A stretch of 43,233 nt of DNA from Schizochytrium sp. CCTCC M209059. Its lineage: Eukaryota > Sar > Bigyra > Thraustochytrida > Thraustochytriidae. The number at the start of each line of letters is the position of its first letter. Within the stretch, counting starts at the first letter, position 1. The stretch covers positions 1 to 43,233 of the forward strand of contig KN805464.1 in NCBI GenBank assembly GCA_000818945.1. The letters are read 5' to 3'. Both the position numbers and the translations under genes were made by a program. Shown piece by piece: positions 36,326-43,233 of the stretch. The notes below the pieces were generated by a model. That model had not been told where the DNA came from. It did not search any database and saw only the letters and a program-made list of their open reading frames with translations.

Positions 36326-37285
36326 ATGATGAACTCATTGGGCATCGGTTTGTCGTCGAGCGACGAGTGCCGACGAATTCTGAATGACTCGAAAGAGAGC
36401 ATTGAAGATTGGCTGCAAATTTTCCAAGACAGTGACGTGGCCTTTATTCATGTGCCTCGCGCAGGCTCAACCTCGCTGCAGACGGCAATTTTTGGCCAAG
36501 ACGGCGACAAGTTACCTCCGCGCGTATTTCTTGCCGCGGAACAGATCGAGGCACGTTGCAGCTACGGGCGATTCCAGGAAATGTATCGAATTGGCTGCGT
36601 GCGCAACCCTTGGTCTCGGCTCGTTAGTGCATATGAGGCACTCCGCACGGTACCTCTCGACGGAACAGCACCAGCGGAGGATGTGATCGGTTCGCAATTG
36701 GTGCGCAAACTGGGGTCCTTTCCTGCCGTGGTGGACTATCTGTTCAAGCTTCACTGCAAGGACGCGCTTAACGACTCGCGGTGGCCGCTGCCTCTGCCGG
36801 TGCTGGGATCGAATATTGGACAAAACTTTTGCCCTGTTCAATTCCGTCCCCAGTATACCTTTCTCACAGATGCAGACGGCAACCTACTCGTCGACGCGCT
36901 TTTTGCGTTGGAGCGCATCAAAGAGGGTGTAGAAATGCTCAAGTCTGGAGCGGCTGACACTCGCAACTTGGGGCGGCGCCTCAATGTAGGCAAAATGCCT
37001 CAACTGTGCGAAGGCCCTTATGGCGGAGACATTGACTACTTGCTATACTATCACGACCCGTGGTTGGTCATGAAGGTTTCGCGCATTTACGAGCGCGACT
37101 TTCGACTCTTTCATTATGACAGCGAAGGCCCTCCGGACGAGCAGTGCCCGCGTCGTACGGATCAGCCGCGGCGCGACAAAACAACCAAGTCGATCAAGAA
37201 GAAAAAGCGCGCGAAAGACAATGTAGAGGGTAAAAGTGAAGAGGAGCCCATGAGTCCGAGTGAGCAAGATTGCTCTGTCATGTAA
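36326..37285 (+). CDS. Sulfotransferase-family protein with C-terminal CaaX box, 319 aa
   Basis: This is a PAPS-dependent sulfotransferase by sequence. FIHVPRAGSTSLQ (residues 40-52) is the 5'-phosphosulfate loop and CVRNPWSRLVSAYEAL (91-106) is the 3'-phosphate loop of the Sulfotransfer_2 type. I started at ATG 36326 (MMNS); upstream in-frame codons lack an ATG. Carbohydrate sulfotransferases of this type are usually Golgi type II membrane proteins, yet no N-terminal membrane segment or signal is visible. Instead the C-terminus has a lysine/arginine-rich stretch (about 276-300) and ends CSVM, a good farnesylation CaaX box. That suggests a cytosolic, lipid-anchored enzyme. Substrate unknown. 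Confidence 0.85.
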   Translation: MMNSLGIGLSSSDECRRILNDSKESIEDWLQIFQDSDVAFIHVPRAGSTSLQTAIFGQDGDKLPPRVFLAAEQIEARCSYGRFQEMYRIGCVRNPWSRLVSAYEALRTVPLDGTAPAEDVIGSQLVRKLGSFPAVVDYLFKLHCKDALNDSRWPLPLPVLGSNIGQNFCPVQFRPQYTFLTDADGNLLVDALFALERIKEGVEMLKSGAADTRNLGRRLNVGKMPQLCEGPYGGDIDYLLYYHDPWLVMKVSRIYERDFRLFHYDSEGPPDEQCPRRTDQPRRDKTTKSIKKKKRAKDNVEGKSEEEPMSPSEQDCSVM

Positions 37286-37698
37286 GTGCATTTGCGCGTC
37301 GTGCTCGCGTACGACATTTGAAGAGCCTGGTGATTGGATTTTGCTCTGTTGTTTGCCCGAAAATTGCCGCTAACATAGCGATTCGTCAAGAAGACGCGTG
37401 ACGTGATGCAAGAAGAGACGAAAAAAGAAGACAATACGCTTGAATAGATTTCGGGAGGTAACAAGCTTTTCTATTCCAAAGACAGAGACACACAAGTTTT
37501 TTTTGGTCTTGATGGTGAAATTAAAAAACCCAAACACGGCAACTTGCAGATCAAGGGGGGCTTCGGAGGGAGGAGGGAAAGGAAAAAAGGGGGCAGGGGG
37601 TTGACAACCGATGAACCGACTAAACGAACGAACGAACGAACGAACGGGCAAACAAAAGCATGAATGATCAGAGTGCTCCTCTACGAGAGCCCTCTTGA
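37286..37698. other. Convergent 3' region with ACGA repeat
   Basis: Holds 3' UTRs of the sulfotransferase (plus) and the S49 protease (minus), with an ACGA tetranucleotide run at about 37624-37646. No gene recognised. Confidence 0.6.
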
Positions 37699-38466
37699 CT
37701 AAAAAAGCTGGGGAAAGGCAGTGCGAGGCCGAAAGAAACGGAAGCCAACCTTGTCTCCATACTCGCGCTGGCAGTAATCGTGTAAGGAAGAAACTTCATC
37801 TGCAAGGCCGAGTTCCTGAGCGCGTTTGCCGTGGAAAAAGTCGCCGTTGAAGAGCTCATCATCAGATGCCCGGAGGCGATCTTTGCGTGATTTCTTGACG
37901 ACATCGATGAAGATTTCGTGCATGCCGTTGAGCGTCGCCTTGACCTTTTCAATTTGAGCGGGGTCTTCGGGGAGAAAAGGATCGAGTTGATTTTTGTTGG
38001 AGCCTGCCGTGTACACGCGTCTTTCAAGACCCACTTTATCAGCCAAGCCTTGGAGTCCAAAGGAGCTGACGATGACGCCGATGCTGCCAACAAGGCTCGA
38101 CTCTTCGCATACGATTGTGTCCGCGGCGCACGCCAGGTAGTAGCCTCCGGAGAGCGCGGAGTCTTCGAGGAATGCGACAACGGGAATTTCACGATCGTAG
38201 ATTTTCCCGTATTTTTCTTTGAGCTGGCGGACCCGCTTGACGATGAGCGAGCTCTGGACGGGTGACCCACCTGGCGAGTTGATTTGCAAGGCAACTGCGC
38301 GAGGATTGCTCGCAAAGGCGGACGTGAGGCACACGTTGTAGCGCTCCAGGTTGATGTGGTTCGGCCGCTGCACTGACTGCTCGACGATGGTGCCGCTCAT
38401 GCGCACGATGGCGACCTGGCGGCCTCCGTAGCGCCGGGCGAAGGTCTCTGCAAGGCGCCGCAACAT
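37699..38466 (-). CDS. Peptidase S49 (SppA/SohB-like), 255 aa
   Basis: This is a serine protease of the signal-peptide-peptidase A/SohB clan, with the crotonase-like fold. INSPGGSP (62-69) is the oxyanion-side loop, SALSGGYYLA places the catalytic Ser at about 106, and AGSNKNQLDPF places the general-base Lys at about 158, followed by the usual LPED segment. It is a short, single-domain protein close to the catalytic core of bacterial SohB. A plastid or mitochondrial role is common in eukaryotes. No clear transit peptide or membrane anchor is visible, although the first 15 residues are Arg-rich and could form a weak mitochondrial presequence. It lies downstream of, and on the same strand as, the PPOX-like gene, with 560 bases between them. 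Confidence 0.9.
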   Translation of the reverse strand: MLRRLAETFARRYGGRQVAIVRMSGTIVEQSVQRPNHINLERYNVCLTSAFASNPRAVALQINSPGGSPVQSSLIVKRVRQLKEKYGKIYDREIPVVAFLEDSALSGGYYLACAADTIVCEESSLVGSIGVIVSSFGLQGLADKVGLERRVYTAGSNKNQLDPFLPEDPAQIEKVKATLNGMHEIFIDVVKKSRKDRLRASDDELFNGDFFHGKRAQELGLADEVSSLHDYCQREYGDKVGFRFFRPRTAFPQLF

Positions 38467-39026
38467 TTTTCCTCGCTTGTTCTCTTTGTCGCTCTCCCGG
38501 GACGCTCGGCAGCGTTTCTTCGTTCGATTCAGTATTGCTGCAAAAACTTACTTTCGTTGTTGTTGCATATATATGCATGCAGAGAGACAAAAAAGCGTCT
38601 CCTCGTTGCGTTGCGGGAAAAAAAGATATTTCGATTGTTTCCTTGTTCCTTGCCGCTTTCATATCGCCACCGTCACGGTACGAAGCCGTTCACCTTGATT
38701 TGCACGTGCCGCATCGCGAGAGCACGTTCCGTATCGTTGCACAGGGTGCGAGACATCAGTGGAGGGATGACGCGGAGGATCGTCGAGAGGACCGGACTAC
38801 GGATGTCTCGGGCAAAGTAAATAATGATTTTTGCTGATCAGTATTGTTTTTTGGGGGCATAGAGAGTGGCCCATTAACTCAAGGAGCACATTCTGGATGG
38901 ACTCCATTGCTGGAGTAGACATCGCTAGCAGGACTTGGGTTTCACGAGCAAGTTGAGTTGAGCAGCAGCAATAGACTGTTCAATTTTCAGATAATATGTA
39001 AGTTTTTTTTTTGGTAAAGGAGGGTT
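38467..39026. other. Intergenic region between the PPOX-like and S49 genes
   Basis: This should contain the S49 promoter and the PPOX-like 3' UTR. AT-richer, with T runs near 39003-39012. No gene recognised. Confidence 0.5.
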
Positions 39027-39839
39027 TTAGGCAGAGATGCGCGCAAGAGACCGGCGGGCGGCGTGCACGAAGAAGCAGCCAAGCATGAAGAAGACTGCAT
39101 CACGTTGGCGACCATTGAGACCACTGGCCCAAAGCATGAGCAGACGGACTCTCATGCGGCCGAGCACACGAGAGATGACTCCAGGAGCGGCTCCCTTCCA
39201 ATCTTCGGGTCCGATGTAGAGGCCGTTCTCCTCCATGCGTTTAGGGGGAACATCATCGTAAAGCACTTGAGCGAGGCTCTTGAGACCGTCAATGGAGAAG
39301 GCATTGGCCTTGCTCCTGTACGCGTCGAGGTCTTGGCCCGTGCTAACATCGGTGAGCGTGGTACGCTCTTTCACGTAGTTGTAAACGGGGATGGAGTATC
39401 CGCAAGAATCAGAATAGCGTTCGACGTGGAGAAGGATGATGCTGCGCGCTGTGACCATGGCATCCCACTCGTCCGTGGAGTCAAGACCCCAGATGTCGCG
39501 CAAATGCGCGCGGCGCGGGTCATGAAAGATTTCCTCGGGTGTGACGAACTCGGCCCGTCCGTAAAAGCGCATGATCTTGGGCGCGCCCTCGAAGGCCACG
39601 AACATGATGGTGATGCGCGAGGTTTCCATGATGTGCGCGGCAGTCTCGGATCCAGACCCGGTCAAATCGACGTAGCCGACGGTGGAATCATCTACGAAGC
39701 GGAACTCGGCTGCCGACTTGGGCGAGATATTGACGCGGTTGCTGGGGCTCAGTGGCGCAGACGCCACAAAGAAGACCTTTTGTTTGGAGACCCAGCGCCG
39801 TTGCTTCTCCTCGAAAGGGGGCTGGTACGTCTTGCCCAT
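39027..39839 (-). CDS. Pyridoxamine 5'-phosphate oxidase-like FMN-binding protein, 270 aa
   Basis: The N-terminal 140 residues have the split-barrel pattern of the PPOX-like family: KQKVFFVASAP, NISPKS, VDLTGSGSETAAHI and FEGAPKIMRFYGRAEFV, ending in a WDAMVTARSIILLHVERYSDSCG strand region (split here across two motifs). This is typical of the pyridoxamine-phosphate-oxidase-related proteins of fungi and algae, which bind FMN or F420-type cofactors and whose substrates are mostly unknown. A charged middle region follows, then a hydrophobic segment at about 246-258 (FFMLGCFFVHAAR) that could anchor the protein. Start at 39839 (MGKTYQPP). The next gene on the same strand is the S49 protease, but nothing links them functionally. 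Confidence 0.8.
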   Translation of the reverse strand: MGKTYQPPFEEKQRRWVSKQKVFFVASAPLSPSNRVNISPKSAAEFRFVDDSTVGYVDLTGSGSETAAHIMETSRITIMFVAFEGAPKIMRFYGRAEFVTPEEIFHDPRRAHLRDIWGLDSTDEWDAMVTARSIILLHVERYSDSCGYSIPVYNYVKERTTLTDVSTGQDLDAYRSKANAFSIDGLKSLAQVLYDDVPPKRMEENGLYIGPEDWKGAAPGVISRVLGRMRVRLLMLWASGLNGRQRDAVFFMLGCFFVHAARRSLARISA

Positions 39840-39936
39840 GTTTTCTTTTAATAATTTTTTTTTTACAAAGTTTCAGGTTCTGTGCTGCGCCAAGCGTTCT
39901 GTGCGGTGCGATACGATACGCCGTACCCGGCCACCC

Positions 39937-39998
39937 TGTGCCGTGGAGTGCCGTGCCGTGGGGTGCCGTGCGGTGGGGTGCCGTGCGGTGCGCCGTGC
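39937..39998. repeat. Imperfect GTGCCGTGGG 10-bp repeat
   Basis: About six units of a GTGCCGTG(C/G)GG-like motif occur in the 5' region of the minus-strand PPOX-like gene. Confidence 0.75.
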
Positions 39999-40469
39999 CA
40001 CGCCAACCCGGCGCTGTCTCGCTGTACCGCACGCTGCTGCCGGATAGGGATTTGCTGCCACAAACCTTGCCGCCGCCTTTCACTCTTGACGGTATCGGTG
40101 AGAATCACTGCACTGGGCGCGGAACACTGCCAACGAGAGAGGGATTCTTTCTTAACATGGTCATTTGATCCGGCCGAGCGAGCAGAGCGAGCAGCTTGAG
40201 GGATCCCGTCGTTTGTACCATTTGCACGCATACATGGCGCCACGCTCTTCGTCGTTCATCGAGGTCTTTGTCCACAGCCAGCACCCCCGTTCGCCAGGTC
40301 CTGGGGCTGCATCGCGGCGCGACCTCAGCTTGACAGATTGGTTGGAATTGATCTGATTGATTCAGCCAAGAAGCCCTCGGAATTCAGCCCCAGGCGCCCC
40401 AGGCGCGGCTGCGCGCGGCTGCGCGCGGCTTCTCCGGCCCTCCAGTCGCGGTTGCAAGCAGACCAGCAA

Positions 40470-40510
40470 CGCACGCACGCATGCACGCACGCACGCACGC
40501 ACGCACGCGC
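40470..40510. repeat. ACGC tetranucleotide repeat
   Basis: About ten ACGC units with one ATGC variant. Confidence 0.9.
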
Positions 40511-41237
40511 ATCCTCGCTCGCCCGCTCGCGCGTCGCAGCCTGCCCAGCAACAGAGGCGGTGCAGCAGGCAGCTCCGTCAGCCTCCAGCAGCTGTTTCCC
40601 TTCCCTGCTGCGCGTCAGCACCTTTACCTCTTGCACGTGCTCTTCGTTGTCGTCCCCGCCTTACTTTCGCCCCGCGTCCGCGCGAGAAGCGGGGGACACG
40701 CGCATTTCGCCCTCTCGCCCGCCGCGGCTCGGGGACGTGGCGCGCGTGTCCCCCTGCTCGGAAAGGAGATCGGCCTTGGCGGTTTGAATCGGCGCCACGC
40801 CAGTCCGGGTTTGAATTTTTTTTTTCGAAAACCCGGGTTTGCATCCGGCTTTGCATCGAAAACTCGCGCTTGGAACGGAGTCGGTTTCCAGCCTGGTTTG
40901 GTTGAGGTCGTTGCCCTGGCTGGTCTCGGCTCCGAGCTTGCTCGCTCCTCCGTTCTGCGAGTCGAGAGAGAAAGCAGGCGAGCGCGGGTCGCAGTCGCGC
41001 CGCGGCGGCCTCGGCGTCTTACGAACTTATATACTTCCCCTGGGGCTGCTCGCGCGCCGCACGCGTCGCAGCCGGCCGGTGCGGGCCGTGTTGGCTAGCC
41101 AGCCGACTGCGATTCGCAAGCTAGCTCGCTGTGCTGTGCTGTGCTGTGCGGACGCGACAGCAACAACCACAGCAGGGGATCTGCAAAGTTTGCAAAGTTT
41201 GCCTTCGCCTTTTTTGCATTTGTAGGATTCGCCTTTG

Positions 41238-41300
41238 CGTGTGCATTTGCATTTGCATTTGCACTTGCAACCGCACCCGCATCCGCATCCGCGTCTGCGT
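41238..41300. repeat. Graded hexamer array from GCATTT to GCATCC/GCGTCT
   Basis: A six-base period persists while the unit changes stepwise from GCATTT through GCACTT and GCACCC to GCATCC and GCGTCT. It is open in several frames for that reason and should not be taken as coding. Confidence 0.8.
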
Positions 41301-42414
41301 CGCAGCTTCGTTGCACTCGCGCCAGGGCGGCAGCAAGAGCTCCCTCGCTGCAGCTGCTCGACTGCTCGACTGCTCGCGCGGGATTAATTGGCACGGGTCG
41401 GCTGTCTGTCGCCTGCGGGTTTTGAACTTGGGACAGGCGGGCGGGCGAGCGGGCGAGCGAGCGAAGAACCCGCCGGCCGACCCCCCTCGGGCGGTTCTCC
41501 TCTCCCCGCCGCGGACCCGAGCCAGGCCCCGCCACGCGCCCGTCGCGCCTCGGCCCCGTCCCGGTCTGGCGCGGTCTGCCCCGCTCCCGCGTCCTCCATT
41601 CTTCATCATCGCCGGCCATCGTCGGCACCCCGGCGCCTCCCGCCTTCGTCCATCCATCCCTCTATCCCTCCATCCCTCCCTCCCTCGCGGAGGCGGCTGG
41701 AGCTCGCGACGGCGCAGCAGCAGGGCGCAGGGCGCAGGGCGCAGGGCGCAGGCGCAGGCGCAGGCGCAGACGCCGCGCTCTGCCTCGGCTTTGCTCTGCG
41801 CTGCGCTGCGCTGCGCTGCTCGGCGAGGCTTCTCTCCTTGTTTTTGGCGCTCTGCAAGCGGACCTTGCTCTGCTAGCTAGCGAGCTAGCTATAGCTGGCT
41901 GGCTGTCGCTTCTTTCTGCGCCAAGCCGCGCGTCTGGGCTCCAGCTCCCGCACCAGCCAGCGGGCGAGCTGGCCGAGCGGCTGCGACGGGGACAGCAGCC
42001 AGCCAGGTCGCGGTTGGGAGCTTTCTCGGTGGCGCCGCGAGCTCGACCGCGACGAACTTGAAGCGAGGTTGAGACCGGAGTGCAGCGCAAGGCACGAAGC
42101 GCTCGCGAGCTCGCGCTGCACGCTCCGGAGGCTCGCGCTGCACGCTTCGGAGGCCCGCGTGGCCTCGGCATTGCGGAGAGTGGGCGCGCGAGACGCGAGT
42201 CGGCAGGGCCGGCGAGCGAGACGCGAGTCTTGGCGAGTACTGTAGAAGGTCGAAGTTGAGACCGGATTCGGTCGATCATTTTGGACCGAGTTCTCCTTTT
42301 CACTCCCGCAGCAGGTGCCGCAGGTGCCGCTGTGATCGAGGTCGATCATTACACCGGCCAGGCCGAGCTTTGCTTTGCTCGAAGGCAGGCCGTCTGCTGC
42401 TGCGCGCCCGCACG

Positions 42415-42442
42415 CCCGCACGCACGCACGCACGCACGCACG
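42415..42442. repeat. CGCA tetranucleotide repeat
   Basis: About seven CGCA units within GC-rich intergenic DNA. Confidence 0.85.
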
Positions 42443-42548
42443 CGCCCGTGCCGCGCCTGCCAGACTCCGGCATCGGCCAGCGCGCGAGACCTGCGCCGCC
42501 GCCGCCGCTTCCTTCTCTAACGATAAGCCCCGCCACGTACAGTGAGCG

Positions 42549-42600
42549 ACAGACAGACATACATATACATACAGACAGACAGACAGACAGACAGACAGCC
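42549..42600. repeat. CAGA/CATA tetranucleotide repeat
   Basis: ACAGAC units interrupted by ACATAC units in the middle, about 50 bases. Confidence 0.9.
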
Positions 42601-42698
42601 CGTGAGCCCGAGGCACGGCCGCGGCGCACGTACGCCGCTCCGGGTCCGCGTACGCTGCGCGCAGCCGCCCGCTGCGGCTCGCCAGCCTCGGCCACAGC

Positions 42699-42701
<3 letters not shown>

Positions 42702-42728
<27 letters not shown>
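42702..42728. repeat. CAG trinucleotide repeat, nine units
   Basis: A pure CAG run in the upstream region of the gene at the right edge; not in a recognised reading frame. Confidence 0.9.
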
Positions 42729-42729
<1 letters not shown>

Positions 42730-42963
42730 TGCTTCCGCCGGTCTCGGTCCCCGCCCGCGTCTCTCTCGGCGCTGGCAGCGCGCTCCTGCTTCTGTTCCTG
42801 TTTCTCTCTTCCCCTCTGCTCTGCATCTGCGTCTGCCTCTCTCTGCCTCTCTCTGCCTCTGCCGCTCCGTCCTCCCTCCCTTTCTCGCTCGCTCCCTCCC
42901 TCCTTCCCGACCCGCGGCTCGCGCTCTCGCGCTCTGCTCTCCCCAAGAACCCGGCCGAGCGCG

Positions 42964-43233
42964 ATGCCCGGCGCCGCGAGCCCCGCGTCGCCGCGCGCGG
43001 GAGCAGCAAACCGCGAACCCGGGCCCGGCCCCGCGCGCGACCCGAGACCTCGCGGCGGCAGCGGCAGCGCGAGCTCCTCGGGGTCCGAGTCCGCGGCATC
43101 GAAGGCGGCGGCATCGAAGGCGTCGAAGGCGGCGGCATCGAAGAAGGCGGCAGCGAGGAAGGCGGCAGCGAGAGGGCGGCGAGGCGCGCTCGGCATGGCG
43201 CGGCGCGGCGTGGCGGCGCTCTTCGCGCGGCGG
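42964..43233 (+). CDS. Putative 5' end of a gene cut by the window edge
   Basis: From ATG 42964 the plus frame is open for 90 codons to the last base of the window. It encodes an Ala/Ser/Lys/Arg-rich, probably disordered N-terminus with repeated AASK and AARK units, and a second Met near residue 79 (43195). The pyrimidine-rich DNA before it fits a 5' UTR or promoter. No domain is visible yet, so the product cannot be named. High GC makes long open frames likely by chance, hence the low confidence. Confidence 0.35.
   Translation, partial: MPGAASPASPRAGAANREPGPGPARDPRPRGGSGSASSSGSESAASKAAASKASKAAASKKAAARKAAARGRRGALGMARRGVAALFARR

Larger units (their letters stand above)
39840..42963. other. 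Long GC-rich, repeat-rich intergenic region
   Basis: Three kilobases with no convincing gene. Many long open frames on both strands come from high GC and short tandem repeats (ACGC, CGCA, CAG, CAGA, GCAGGGC, TCTCTGCC). The left end is the promoter of the minus-strand PPOX-like gene. The right end is pyrimidine-rich, as expected upstream of a plus-strand gene starting at 42964. An unusual, intron-rich gene cannot be excluded by eye. Confidence 0.5.

Noticed and set aside
40338..43196. Many 100-400 residue frames in the GC-rich right end
   Set aside because: Overlapping on both strands, built from microsatellites and Arg/Ala/Pro-rich composition.

Overview
The window is eukaryotic nuclear DNA, most likely from a thraustochytrid or related labyrinthulomycete stramenopile. 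That assignment is inference. It rests on long GC-rich genes with few, short GT-AG introns, a PUFA-type ELO elongase, Ste20/PAK kinases with CRIB motifs, an ApbE-fumarate reductase-cytochrome b5 reductase fusion, and pyrimidine-rich intergenic DNA full of microsatellites. No rRNA, tRNA, CRISPR array or bacterial operon was seen.

Layout from left to right. An AAAGC pentamer array (237-469) is followed by a minus-strand HNH-like protein (811-2193). Just upstream of that lies a frameshifted remnant of a herpes/mirus-type terminase nuclease domain (about 2268-2880). Next come an ELO elongase with one intron (4117-5285), a putatively myristoylated cGMP-dependent-type protein kinase (6421-9147), and, tail to tail with it, a metallo-beta-lactamase/cyclic-nucleotide-binding protein that also has an MG acylation signal (10093-12942). 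A three-exon BLOC1S2 homologue (13964-14919) and a single-pass membrane protein of unknown function (15562-17451) follow. Two paralogous PAK kinases are convergent (18544-19923 and 20489-21931). DDRGK1 of the UFMylation pathway (23421-24470) converges on a JTB-like membrane protein (24779-25399).

From about 25650 to 28030 the DNA is AT-richer and holds only weak or decayed reading frames. An SLC19-family transporter (29238-30704) follows. In its downstream region on the same strand is a sequence with the conserved core of a TPP riboswitch aptamer (about 30843-30925). The two together point to a thiamine transporter controlled by a 3'-UTR riboswitch. Then come the soluble fumarate reductase fusion (31379-35041, minus), a sulfotransferase ending in a CaaX box (36326-37285), an S49 protease (37699-38466, minus) and a PPOX/flavin-reductase-like protein (39027-39839, minus). 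The last 3 kb are GC-rich repeats leading into the 5' end of a gene that runs off the window.

Most neighbours are unrelated, as expected for a eukaryote. Three local associations deserve attention: the cyclic-nucleotide pair (kinase plus MBL-cNBD protein), the transporter with its riboswitch, and the viral terminase relic next to the HNH-like gene. The last may mark an old viral insertion.
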